A stretch of 24,013 nt of DNA from an uncultured Oscillospiraceae bacterium (GTDB lineage Bacteria > Bacillota_A > Clostridia > Oscillospirales > Oscillospiraceae), in the NCBI GenBank assembly GCA_910584605.1, contig CAJUAW010000002.1:17383-41395 (forward strand), given 5' to 3'. Positions 14,747 through 22,931 of this stretch are shown here, piece after piece. Under the pieces are notes generated by a model that ran no database searches, had not been told where the DNA came from, and worked only from the letters and a program-made list of their open reading frames with translations. The position numbers were made by a program, and so were the translations under genes. Every line of letters begins with the position of its first letter. Position 1 is the first letter of the stretch.

Positions 14747-15586
14747 TTACTTTTTTTCTACGGCCTGGACCAGCACCCGGCTCTCCGGGTGGTCGGCCAG
14801 ACAGGTGGTGAGGGTAATGCGGTTGTCGGCGGTGGACTGGAGGTAGCTCCAATCCGTGTTGGAGATGACCTTCACGGTGGTGACCTGATAGGTGCGGGTG
14901 CCGTAGATCGTGGTGTAGGTGATGGTGTCGCCCTGCTCCAGGTCCTTGATGGAACCGATCACATACTTGCTCCCCCGGTTGTGTCCACACATTGCCACAT
15001 TTCCATCCCAGGCGGAGGTAGAGCTGTAATGGCCCAGGCCCTTTTTCATGCTGGCGTCGGTCTCGCCCTCCCAGACCTTCATGTTGATTTTCAGCGAGGG
15101 AATTTTGACAGTGCCGATGCTGCCGTCCTTGTAGGCCATGCCCTCCACGCTGGTGTAGGCCGGCTGCTGATAGCTGGGAGTGGTGGGCAGGGTGGGCGTC
15201 GTGGGGGTGGTGGTCGAAGTGGAACCGGAGCCGCCCGTTCCGGTGGCCTCGGTGAGTACGGTGATGGGGCCGCCCCCGGCCACGCCGTAGCCGCCGCCTC
15301 CAGTCGCCACCGTCTGCTGGAGGCCGGGGAGCATGGTGCGCTCCATCACGCCGGTCATGGTGGTGCTCTGAACGCCGTACTCCAGCTCCGGCACCTGGTA
15401 GTCCACCACATTCCGGCCCCCGTAGTTGTACTGGGAGCCGTAGACGTCCTCATAGCTGGTGCTCTTGTAGTAGTCCTGGGGGGCGTCTGTGGTGAACGAG
15501 TAGTCCGACGCAAAGGCCGGGACGCTCATGCACAGCGCCGCCACAGCGGACAGCATCAGCCCGGCAAACATTTTGATGTGCTTCAA
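14747..15586 (-). CDS. Secreted sortase, class D-like
   Basis: This 279-residue protein has a signal peptide (residues 1-27, PAFA site), a Tyr/Gly-rich stretch (28-110), a Gly/Ser/Thr/Pro-rich linker (about 111-145) and a C-terminal sortase domain (about 148-279). All catalytic residues are visible: H202 in CGHNRG, C262 in ITLTTC (the TLxTC signature) and R270 in ESRVLV. Sortases cleave LPXTG-type signals between Thr and Gly and join the Thr to an amino group. No transmembrane anchor is evident at either end apart from the cleavable-looking signal peptide, which is unusual. The start is TTG at 15586, supported by AAGGAGG 7 bases upstream, and its TTGA overlaps the stop of the preceding gene, implying translational coupling. 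The likely substrate is the LPKTGY protein encoded two genes downstream. Confidence 0.85.
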   Translation of the reverse strand: MKHIKMFAGLMLSAVAALCMSVPAFASDYSFTTDAPQDYYKSTSYEDVYGSQYNYGGRNVVDYQVPELEYGVQSTTMTGVMERTMLPGLQQTVATGGGGYGVAGGGPITVLTEATGTGGSGSTSTTTPTTPTLPTTPSYQQPAYTSVEGMAYKDGSIGTVKIPSLKINMKVWEGETDASMKKGLGHYSSTSAWDGNVAMCGHNRGSKYVIGSIKDLEQGDTITYTTIYGTRTYQVTTVKVISNTDWSYLQSTADNRITLTTCLADHPESRVLVQAVEKK

Positions 15587-16740
15587 ATAGATTCCTCCTT
15601 TTCCTCGGTAGGGTCGAACTCATGCCAGTCCCCAGGACGGTCCTGAAGAACGGTGTAGGCATAATCCGCTCCGCGATGATGGACGGTGAAGGTCTGGCCC
15701 AGCAGCTTTTTTGCCAGGGGACGCTTGATCTCCACCGCGATGATGCTTTCCGGGTAGGGGTCCAGACCGGTAATGTCTATCTCCGGCCGCTGAGGTTCCG
15801 CCCGGAACTTGGCGATCAGCTTGTAATCCCGGGGCCTGTCGCCCGGAATGTAGACATAGACATTCTTCCTGTGCAGGAACAGATAGCCGCCCGCTCCAGC
15901 CAGCGCCGCAAGCAGCAGCACCAGCAGGATCGTACCGCCGATAGCGGCCACATTCCCGCCGAACAGACTGCCCGGTTTTTTGTCCGGCTGTTCGGTAGGC
16001 TGCGGTGTCTCGGGCACGATCTCCGCTCCGGTGTAGACCACTGTATAAGTGATGCTGCTCACGCCAGAGGCGGTCACCGTTCCTTTATACTCTGCGGTGG
16101 AGACATAGCCTGTGGCTACCTGACTGCTGGTGGACGCGGAATAGGTCGCTACCGCCTGATAGGAGGCAGGGGCCAGAGCGTCCCCAACCAGGTCCGTCCC
16201 GATGACCTGCCACTCCACATTGACCAGATTGAGCGTTCTGCCGTCCTTGACTGTGGTAGCCGGAACGTAGGACATATCGTTGCGGTCCAGCGGCCCAATG
16301 GTTTTGGTGGCGGTAACCTTCCCGCTCTTGGTGGTATAGCCCGCCGCCTCGGTGGTGATGGTGGTGTGATCCAAAGTCAGCTCGCCGCTAAACTCCCCAT
16401 CGTCATAGGGGATGCTGGGGGCCAGCTGCTCCAGGACCACGTTCAGGTCCTTTTTGACCGTCTCCACTGTGACCTTCTCGGTTACCGCTTTGGTCTCCAG
16501 GAAGGTGTGCTCCTCCTTGGTGGTGTAGGCCCAGGTATAAGTGAAGCCGTCGTACTCAAACGACGGCTCCTTCAGTGTCTCCGGGTCTGTCCCGGGGGGA
16601 AGCTCATAGGTCTTGACGATGCGCTGCTGGCCGTTCAGGTTTTCCACTACCAGACTTACCGGAACCTCAGCGGCCATGGCGGTGACTGTTATGGACAGTA
16701 CCAGCAGCAAAGACAGCGCCAGACGCTTCAAATGCTTCAT
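15583..16740 (-). CDS. Secreted single-pass membrane protein of the transfer/surface module
   Basis: This 385-residue protein has a signal peptide (residues 1-23, AMA site) and an extracytoplasmic beta/Thr-rich region (about 24-240). A short Pro/Gln/Thr stalk (242-256), a Gly-rich membrane segment (about 264-289, ending HRK) and a cytoplasmic tail of about 95 residues follow. The tail contains an IDITGLDPYPESIIAVEIK segment and a HHRGADYAYTV segment. I do not recognise the family. The topology resembles bitopic accessory proteins of clostridial conjugative elements (the CD1107/DUF4366 group), but I cannot assign it to one. An AAGGAGAGG site precedes the ATG, and the gene begins 12 bases after the OB/S1-like gene. 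Its stop overlaps the sortase start, so it may be the membrane platform that the anchorless sortase otherwise lacks; that link is inference. Confidence 0.75.
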   Translation of the reverse strand: MKHLKRLALSLLLVLSITVTAMAAEVPVSLVVENLNGQQRIVKTYELPPGTDPETLKEPSFEYDGFTYTWAYTTKEEHTFLETKAVTEKVTVETVKKDLNVVLEQLAPSIPYDDGEFSGELTLDHTTITTEAAGYTTKSGKVTATKTIGPLDRNDMSYVPATTVKDGRTLNLVNVEWQVIGTDLVGDALAPASYQAVATYSASTSSQVATGYVSTAEYKGTVTASGVSSITYTVVYTGAEIVPETPQPTEQPDKKPGSLFGGNVAAIGGTILLVLLLAALAGAGGYLFLHRKNVYVYIPGDRPRDYKLIAKFRAEPQRPEIDITGLDPYPESIIAVEIKRPLAKKLLGQTFTVHHRGADYAYTVLQDRPGDWHEFDPTEEKEESI

Positions 16741-16752
16741 AGGCCCTCTCCT

Positions 16753-18291
16753 TTACAAATTTTGTTTGATGATCCTTGTGATGATGCCGACCGCCACGCC
16801 CTGCTCCGGGTCCAGCCGGGTGACGGAAAAACTCACATCGTCCCGCTTGCCGGGGGTGCGGCGGTCATAGCAGGAGTGGGCGATGGCGTTGACCCCATTG
16901 TTCAGCCGGATAAACACCACGCCGCCCCGGATGTCGGTAACCCGCCCAGCGTAGCGGCCCTGGACCACGCACTTTTTCAGATTATCATGGTCGGTGCCGT
17001 TGGACACACTGCGCACATCCGCCGTAATCGCCAGATTCTCCACGGTGCTGCCGCTGATCTTGAGGACACGTACCAGAATACGGTCGCCTACGCTGTACTT
17101 CTCGGTGGCGTCGCCCATCCAAGAGCGGGACAGCCCGCGGGCCACGATAGCGCACTCCACGCCAAAGACCTCCACACGGATGATCTTCTCGGAGACCGCC
17201 ACCACCCGGGCCTGCACCACCCGGCCCTCGTAGATCATGGGCTCGCCCATCTCATCCCTGTCCAGATAGAAACTCTGCCGTTTGCGGTACATGGCGTCCT
17301 TGCGGCTGCCCACAGCACTGCGGCTCTTGTTGTCGTGGCCCTTCACCACGAAGTCAATCTCAGAACCCAGCCGGACCATGAGGATGCGGCGCAGACGGGC
17401 CATGGTCTCCATGTACTCCGGGCCGGTGGGCAGTTTGCCAGGGTAGAGCAGCATCTCTTTAAGGGGAATCGCCACCCGGAAGCCCTTGTAGTTGACCACC
17501 GCCAGGGTCAGGCCGGATTCCGTCTGCTCCACTCCATCCAGCGTACCAGTGAGGATGCGGCGCGTCCAGTCGGCGTTCTGGATTTCATGCCAGATGATGG
17601 CCTCCCGCTCCGCCTCGGTTTGCACCTCATCCCGGGCCTCGATGGTCAGCACCCGCTCACGGTCAGCCGTGCGGCGAGAGGCAGAGAGAGATGCGGCGGC
17701 CTCGCGGCGTCTCCGGGGGCGTGCCTCCCTGGGCGGCGTATCCTCCGCAAAAGTGTCCTCTGGGGCAGGAACATCCGGCTCCTCACCGGGCGGCGGTGCC
17801 AGCGTCAGCGGGTCATCGCCGACTCCTGCCTCACCGTCCGGGGAGACACTCGCTTCACCCCATTCCTGGAGTAAAGAGTCGTACTCAGGGTCAGACTCTT
17901 CCGGTTCACCGTCGAAAGGTACATCATCCTGGGGGACGCTCCCACCATCAGAAGACACATCCTCTGCGGGAAATTCCCCGTCCTGGGCTTCGCCGTCGGT
18001 TTCATCGCCCATGGAACCAGCGTCGGGTTCCTCAGCCCCGTTTTCGGTTACATCGGCCTCCGGGTCAGCAGGGGCGATACCACCATCGGCGTCATCGTGC
18101 GGAACATCGCCGCCGCCTTCCTCCCAAACGCCGGCATCGCCGCCGGAGAAAGGATCATCGCTGGGGGAAAAATCAGTCATCCCGGTTTCCGGGGCGGCTT
18201 CGGCCTCCATTCCGCCGGTATCAGCGGGAAGGCCAGTCTGCTCAGTCAGTTCCTGCTCTTCAGGAATGGGTACAGTTTTTTTCCTTGGCAT
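16753..18291 (-). CDS. OB/S1-like domain protein with a long acidic N-terminal arm
   Basis: The 512-residue product has a very acidic, low-complexity N-terminal arm (about 1-185, rich in Asp, Glu, Gly and Pro). A short Arg-rich patch (190-212) and a globular C-terminal half follow. The second half contains repeated beta-barrel-like segments. The clearest are YEGRVVQARVVAV (about 375-390) and VVQGRYAGRVTDIRGGVVFI (about 440-460), followed by a conserved-looking NNGVNAIAHS turn as in S1 RNA-binding domains. An S1/OB fold would bind RNA or single-stranded DNA. I chose the ATG at 18291 (MPRKKT) because GGAGG lies 12 bases upstream; the GTG at 18315 would start upstream of that site and overlap virD4. 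It begins 8 bases after the virD4 stop, so it is co-transcribed with the coupling protein. A single-strand DNA or coupling-protein partner is plausible but unproven. Confidence 0.72.
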   Translation of the reverse strand: MPRKKTVPIPEEQELTEQTGLPADTGGMEAEAAPETGMTDFSPSDDPFSGGDAGVWEEGGGDVPHDDADGGIAPADPEADVTENGAEEPDAGSMGDETDGEAQDGEFPAEDVSSDGGSVPQDDVPFDGEPEESDPEYDSLLQEWGEASVSPDGEAGVGDDPLTLAPPPGEEPDVPAPEDTFAEDTPPREARPRRRREAAASLSASRRTADRERVLTIEARDEVQTEAEREAIIWHEIQNADWTRRILTGTLDGVEQTESGLTLAVVNYKGFRVAIPLKEMLLYPGKLPTGPEYMETMARLRRILMVRLGSEIDFVVKGHDNKSRSAVGSRKDAMYRKRQSFYLDRDEMGEPMIYEGRVVQARVVAVSEKIIRVEVFGVECAIVARGLSRSWMGDATEKYSVGDRILVRVLKISGSTVENLAITADVRSVSNGTDHDNLKKCVVQGRYAGRVTDIRGGVVFIRLNNGVNAIAHSCYDRRTPGKRDDVSFSVTRLDPEQGVAVGIITRIIKQNL

Positions 18292-18298
18292 TGTGAAA

Positions 18299-20392
18299 TT
18301 ATTCCTCCTCTTCACATTTTGATTTCGGTCTAACGAATATGGAATCTCTGGTCGCAGTCACGACCCGAGTTGTTCCTGTTGTTTCTGTAGAAGCCGGCAC
18401 CGGCTGTTCTTCATCCGCCGCCGGCTGAGAGGAAACAGAGGGCTGTTCTTCCTCTTTGGGATGAGAAGCTGTCCTCTTTGCCTGCGGTGATTGCCTCTGC
18501 CGCTTTGCTGGAGTTTTGGGCACTGCTGGTTTCTTTTGCGTTCTGCCTGCCGGAGGAGCAGACGGCTCCACCATCTCTTCGCCCTGCCGGACCGTCCCTT
18601 GTGCCGGGTTCCCTGTCGGAGCGGCTTTCTTGGCGGGAGGCTTGGGCTGCTTGTTCTTCTCCTGGGCTACACGCCAGTCAGGGACATGGGCGGAGGCCTT
18701 GCTGGGCCGCAGCTTCTTAGCTTCCGGATGCTTTGAGTAGTCGTACTTATCCACCTCCAATACATTTTTGCCCCGGATAATCACCAGGGCGCGGTCCACA
18801 TCCATGCGCAGCACCTCATCCATCGTCATCAGCCTGCGCTTGCCGACGCCGCTGGTCTCCCGGTATTCCGGGGTATAGTTGGAAATGCGCCAGGTCCCCA
18901 GCTGCTTGGCCTTGCTGGTTACGGAAATACTTGCCTCACCCGTTCGCTGGGAGATGAAATCCGCTGTCAGGGCATCGGTGCAGCCAAGGAACAGCGTCAC
19001 ATCGCAGTTGCCCAGTATCTCCTGCCACTGGTTCAGTGGGTAGCGGTTCTGGAGTCCCGCGAGGTTCTGGAATACACAGGACATAGAGATGTTCCGGGAA
19101 CGGATGACTGAGATTTTGCGGGAAAGGTCAGGGATAACGCCGCAGGCACATAATTCCTCACCCAGTACATGGACGGGAACAGGCAGTGCCCCGCCGGGAC
19201 ATTCCTGATCGGCATAGCGTACCAGCCGGATAAAAACAAAGGACAAAAACAGCGAGGACAAAAAGTCAAAGGTGCTGTCCTGGTCGCTGGTGATACAGAA
19301 ATAGGCACAGGGTTCTTTACCCGGCAGCTCCATGTCAATCTCCGTATGGCCGGTGATTTCCCGAATATCGCTGTTCTGAAATACCTGGAGCCGGGACCCC
19401 AGACCGATGATGACGCCGCCCCGGACATTCTCGCCGGACTGCTTGAAGATGCTGTAGGGGGATTTAGCCGGGTGGGTGACGGGCAGCACATCAAAAAGGG
19501 CATTCAGCTCCTTCTCACTGCTCTGCGTCAATAGCTTGTAGACCTCACCAATGTTCTTTTTCTCTTCCGGGTAGCCCCGCTCCACATAGAGAACCAAGGC
19601 TTTCAACAGATTCATTTCAGCGTTGTCCCAGAAGTGGTCTCCCTTGGCACTGCCAGTATTTTTGATGATGACATCACAGAAAAGCTGTGCCATCAGTTCC
19701 TGACCATTGATCTCCGCCAGACAGTTCCAGGAATCCGAGCAGGAGGGGGTGACCAGATTGAACACCTTCACCGTATAGCCCTTGTCTCGAAGATACTGGC
19801 TGGATTTTTCATAGAGTTCCGATTTTGGGTCACAGATTATAAGAGAGTGCCGCCGGGCGACCGTCTGGAGAATCATATTCATACAGAACGCCCGCGTCTT
19901 TTTGGAGCCGCTGGCCCCGTACACAGCCAGATTCCCATTGAACCGGGTCTTCTCCGGGACACATACCACCTGGCCGTCCAACTCCCCCAGGATGATGCCG
20001 GGGTGTTTGCGGATATTGGGAACCAGATCCAAGACACCCTTCAGCTCCTTTTTGGACATAAAGCCCGCTGTGCCGTAGGTGCCTTTGTTGGAGTAGATCA
20101 GGTTGCGGTCTCGGTCATACTCGCCGGTCTCGCTGTATCCCATCCGCATGACCATGAAAATCAGGACAGCCAACGCCCCCACGCAGAAGCCTATGCCGTA
20201 CAAGCCATAGGGAAAGTGAAAGGCGGCGGCGATACAGGCGAAAAAATTGCCGCTTGGGAACTGGGGAGAGGTACCGAACACGCCACCTGCCGCCTCCCAG
20301 ACCTGATAATTGTAGATGAACTGACCGATGTAGCCGCCGCCATAGAGCAGAGCAATCAGAGCGACAGGCAGGATAATGGCGAGCTTGATCAT
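18299..20392 (-). CDS. virD4: VirD4/TraG-like type IV coupling protein
   Basis: This 697-residue membrane ATPase has two N-terminal membrane segments (about 1-28 and 62-83), a P-loop (GASGSKKT, residues 159-166), a Walker B region (SLIICDPKSELYE, about 183-195) and later VirD4/TraG-type motifs (for example CVFQNLAGLQ and LGCTDALTADF). The last 120 or so residues are a Lys/Pro/Gln-rich low-complexity tail. Coupling proteins bring the relaxase-bound DNA strand to the type IV secretion channel and pump it. The P-loop has Lys where the usual Gly precedes the catalytic Lys. The start ATG overlaps the previous stop (ATGA) and has no good ribosome site of its own, so translation is probably coupled. 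No relaxase is present in the window. Confidence 0.9.
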   Translation of the reverse strand: MIKLAIILPVALIALLYGGGYIGQFIYNYQVWEAAGGVFGTSPQFPSGNFFACIAAAFHFPYGLYGIGFCVGALAVLIFMVMRMGYSETGEYDRDRNLIYSNKGTYGTAGFMSKKELKGVLDLVPNIRKHPGIILGELDGQVVCVPEKTRFNGNLAVYGASGSKKTRAFCMNMILQTVARRHSLIICDPKSELYEKSSQYLRDKGYTVKVFNLVTPSCSDSWNCLAEINGQELMAQLFCDVIIKNTGSAKGDHFWDNAEMNLLKALVLYVERGYPEEKKNIGEVYKLLTQSSEKELNALFDVLPVTHPAKSPYSIFKQSGENVRGGVIIGLGSRLQVFQNSDIREITGHTEIDMELPGKEPCAYFCITSDQDSTFDFLSSLFLSFVFIRLVRYADQECPGGALPVPVHVLGEELCACGVIPDLSRKISVIRSRNISMSCVFQNLAGLQNRYPLNQWQEILGNCDVTLFLGCTDALTADFISQRTGEASISVTSKAKQLGTWRISNYTPEYRETSGVGKRRLMTMDEVLRMDVDRALVIIRGKNVLEVDKYDYSKHPEAKKLRPSKASAHVPDWRVAQEKNKQPKPPAKKAAPTGNPAQGTVRQGEEMVEPSAPPAGRTQKKPAVPKTPAKRQRQSPQAKRTASHPKEEEQPSVSSQPAADEEQPVPASTETTGTTRVVTATRDSIFVRPKSKCEEEE

Positions 20393-21528
20393 TTCTTTTC
20401 GAGAGATGGAAACACACTCCTTTCTACTGCCTCAAGGTCAAGACATTGAAGTTGGATACGAGGGCCAAGGCAGCGGCGGTACGCCTCCTCCTGGAAGTCA
20501 AAGCAAATGACGATGCCGTCCTTTTCGTGGATAGACAACGCATTATCAAAGCGCCTGAGCCGAGGCATATCACAGAGATAGCCAAAGAGGACGGGGGTAT
20601 CGCCTTCCAATCCGTCATTCTCCATCGGCAGGCCGGGGTTCGGCGGATGAAGGCCGCTCAAAAGCAGAGTGTCCAAAGAGACACGAAGTTCGCCGTTGCA
20701 GAGCAGACGCACCAACGCATTTCCTTTGTGGTCACCTGGGAAGAAATAGAAATGCTCAAAGCCGCCATCCAGCACAAAGTTGTTGTGGGACAGGCCATCG
20801 CCTACACCCATCAGCGCACCCAGCCGCTCCATATCCGTGCCAAACACAACCGCGTCCACTCCAACATCCATGAATTGCGCCGGGAGCCGCTGTCGGCAGA
20901 CTTCCGTTTGCAGCAGAAACTTAATCCGCATCTCGGCCTTGTACTCCCACTTCATCTGGAATGGGCCGGTGTTGTAGGCAATAAAAATACCGCCGTCCGA
21001 TAGCAAGACGCCGGTTGAACGGGAACCGCGTATGATGGATGATTGCGGCCCGACCTCTTTGACCTCACGGGAGCTGTAATAGGCAGGCTGAGTAATATGA
21101 GTATGGCCCAGGGGCGGCGAGGGTTGAAACACGGCTGTCTTTTCCCATGGAAATACCGACACTCCTGCATTGTGCATCGTAACCAGCACCTCAGCCATCC
21201 GATGGAGGCGCAGGCGATGGGGAACGGAATATTTAGGTGCGTTTGTTACCGTATCGCCGGTAAAGAGAGAGGCAAACCGCTCTGGCCTGTCAGCGGAAAG
21301 AAGGCTTTTGGCATCGGCAGTCAGGCGCAGACCGCGAAGGCCGTTTTGCGAATAGGCATAGATCAGCATCTGTTTCTTTAACCGCTTGATGACTTTCTGC
21401 CGGTATGCTTTCGTACTGGGGAGACTGTTCACCAGATTGGTTGGGAACTCGCCAGAGAGGGCAACGAGAGTCAAAAGGAGGTCGGGCAGCGTATCCGGGG
21501 CAGGGAGTTTTGTCACTTGGTCTGGCAA
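20389..21528 (-). CDS. Winged-helix-like N-terminal protein upstream of virD4
   Basis: This 379-residue soluble protein has an N-terminal segment (about 10-75: PDLLLTLVALSGEF, then a basic RQKVIKRLKKQ helix, then GLRGLRLTADAKSLL) that reads as a winged helix-turn-helix. A large mixed alpha/beta remainder without recognisable catalytic motifs follows. N-terminal winged helices of this kind occur in replication-relaxation-type proteins of conjugative elements, and a role in DNA handling or processing at transfer is possible, but the match is weak. The start is TTG at 21528, supported by AGGAGG 9 bases upstream, after a 189-base gap full of inverted repeats. Its stop overlaps the virD4 start (ATGA), so the two proteins are likely made together and may act together. 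Confidence 0.65.
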   Translation of the reverse strand: MPDQVTKLPAPDTLPDLLLTLVALSGEFPTNLVNSLPSTKAYRQKVIKRLKKQMLIYAYSQNGLRGLRLTADAKSLLSADRPERFASLFTGDTVTNAPKYSVPHRLRLHRMAEVLVTMHNAGVSVFPWEKTAVFQPSPPLGHTHITQPAYYSSREVKEVGPQSSIIRGSRSTGVLLSDGGIFIAYNTGPFQMKWEYKAEMRIKFLLQTEVCRQRLPAQFMDVGVDAVVFGTDMERLGALMGVGDGLSHNNFVLDGGFEHFYFFPGDHKGNALVRLLCNGELRVSLDTLLLSGLHPPNPGLPMENDGLEGDTPVLFGYLCDMPRLRRFDNALSIHEKDGIVICFDFQEEAYRRCLGPRIQLQCLDLEAVERSVFPSLEKK

Positions 21529-21717
21529 GTTGCGACACCTCCTATTTCAGTAATCTCAACGCCCAGGGTCCGTATAACCTGGGCGTTTCCGCACTCAGCG
21601 TAAGCGGCCAAAACTCCTTGCGCTGCAAGCGTTTTTGGCGGTGGACCTGGGGTCCCAAAACGGAACACCTCAAAAGGGCCTAAATGGGACCCCTGTTTTG
21701 CCCTCTTTCGGCCTCTT
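21529..21717. other. Noncoding gap rich in inverted repeats
   Basis: This 189-base gap holds three inverted repeats. The first is a perfect 10-bp stem with a 10-base loop (AACGCCCAGG at 21558-21567 with 21578-21587). The second is a nested CCAAAA...TTTTGG structure (about 21608-21638). The third is a perfect 9-bp pair, GGGGTCCCA (21649-21657) with TGGGACCCC (21685-21693), 27 bases apart. CCTCTTTC is also directly repeated near 21702-21719. None is followed by a good T-tract, so simple termination is unlikely. Candidates are a protein-binding site, a structured leader of the winged-helix/virD4 mRNA, or an origin-of-transfer-like region. Confidence 0.5.
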
Positions 21718-22359
21718 TCAGAGGATTTCTTTTTCGGCCAGCCACGCCAGGAAACGGGACGTCTCCATGATGGAAATTCGGGTACAATCTACCGCGCCCA
21801 ACTCTGTTGTGTGGTAGGTATCACAGAGGCCTCCGGTATCGTCTGTCAGAACAAAAGCGGCAACCACATCCTGGATCTGCTTCAGCTCCAGATTGTCGTA
21901 GTCTCTGATGCGGCGCTCCGGCAACTCCTGGTCGTAGATATGGGAGAAAGCAATCAGGCAGTGCCGGAACCGGGGAAGGGGATGACCCCTTGCGTACTGG
22001 GTCAAAGCCGCCCCCAACGGCTCCAACAGATATTCGCCGCTCTGCCACATTTTACGTTTTGGGAGCAGAGCAGGCAGCGTAACCTCAAAAACGCCGTCCT
22101 TACAGCGCACTGAGATGCCCTGCGTGTTGGCCGCGGAGGTCAGATACTCCGTCTTTGGTGTGGTCGTGCTGGCGTAGATGAGATGGCGCAGCCGACAGGC
22201 GATGCCCTCCGCTCGGAGGGCGGCGTCAATGGACAATACTTCGTAATTGTCCGGGTATCGCTGAAGATCGGTGGTATTCATGGCGTACAGTGCGTTGGTC
22301 AGACGCTGAATATCATCCAGAATGGACGATATCCGCCGGGAAACGGTGCTTCGGTTCAA
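21718..22359 (-). CDS. DUF6100-like protein of conjugative elements
   Basis: This 213-residue soluble protein has an N-terminal helical part (RRISSILDDIQRLTNALYAM), a middle section (RYPDNYEVLSIDAALRAEGIACRLRHLIYA), a beta region (GVFEVTLPALLPKRK) and a C-terminal part with SHIYDQELPERRIRDYDNLELKQIQDVV and a late TDDTGGLCDTYHTTELG segment. I recognise this arrangement as the DUF6100 family found in clostridial conjugative elements, by memory rather than by search. Its function is unknown. The start is TTG at 22359, with GAGGTGA a few bases upstream. It begins 9 bases after the DUF5697-like gene, so the two are probably transcribed together. Confidence 0.78.
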   Translation of the reverse strand: MNRSTVSRRISSILDDIQRLTNALYAMNTTDLQRYPDNYEVLSIDAALRAEGIACRLRHLIYASTTTPKTEYLTSAANTQGISVRCKDGVFEVTLPALLPKRKMWQSGEYLLEPLGAALTQYARGHPLPRFRHCLIAFSHIYDQELPERRIRDYDNLELKQIQDVVAAFVLTDDTGGLCDTYHTTELGAVDCTRISIMETSRFLAWLAEKEIL

Positions 22360-22368
22360 TGGTTCACC

Positions 22369-22911
22369 TCATTCTTTCTGGTAATATTGCACCTGCCCTT
22401 CCGGGGATACGGTGCAGTAGCCGCTGGCATGGGGGATTTGCAGCTCCGCAATCTGAGAAGCATCATCCACCAGCACAAGGTAGCGGGAGGGCTGCTCGCC
22501 GGGATCGGAAAGCACGTGGGACATCAGAACTTCTTTGCCCTGGGCGGCGTGGACGATCTCGTAGATTTCACCGCCGGCGAAAAAGATAATTTTGGCCGGG
22601 AAATCGCCAACGGAATGATACTCCACTTCATCCGCAAAGTCCGCCAGCACCCATACCGCAGCGAAAAGGCCCCGGTCCATGTCCTCCAGGGCATCCGGGG
22701 CCGCGAGATAGAACCGCTCATCTTCGGAGAGCCAAGCCCGCTGCTGCTTCACCAGGTAGGTCAGCAGATTCCGGATCTTATTCCGCTCCTTGGCGTCTTT
22801 CCCCGGATGCAGGCGCAGGATCTGTTCCGCAGTCAACACCCGGTACATGGAAATATCCCGCAGGATAGCCGCTGCCTCCCGGCCATAGACCTGTTCACGG
22901 GTTTTCATCAT
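22369..22911 (-). CDS. DUF5697-like winged-helix protein
   Basis: This soluble protein of about 180 residues has an N-terminal helix-rich segment (REAAAILRDISMYRVLTAEQILRLH, then KERNKIRNLLTYLVKQQRAWL) that reads as a winged helix-turn-helix. A second alpha/beta half contains FAAVWVLADFADEVEYHSVGDFPAKIIFFAGGEIYEIV and a LVLVDDASQI strand. This matches the DUF5697 family of mobile elements, recalled without a search. The GAGGTG site touches the first ATG at 22917, so the ATG at 22911 (7 bases downstream) is the more likely start. It is the first gene after the repeat-bearing gap following virB4 and could be the regulator that binds there, although this is only a positional argument. Confidence 0.75.
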   Translation of the reverse strand: MMKTREQVYGREAAAILRDISMYRVLTAEQILRLHPGKDAKERNKIRNLLTYLVKQQRAWLSEDERFYLAAPDALEDMDRGLFAAVWVLADFADEVEYHSVGDFPAKIIFFAGGEIYEIVHAAQGKEVLMSHVLSDPGEQPSRYLVLVDDASQIAELQIPHASGYCTVSPEGQVQYYQKE

Positions 22912-22931
22912 AATCATTCACCTCGTAAAAT

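Noticed and set aside
15622..17874. A 750-codon plus-strand open frame opposite the bitopic and OB/S1-like genes.
   Set aside because: It spans two well-supported minus-strand genes, has no credible domain or upstream ribosome site, and looks like a codon-bias shadow.
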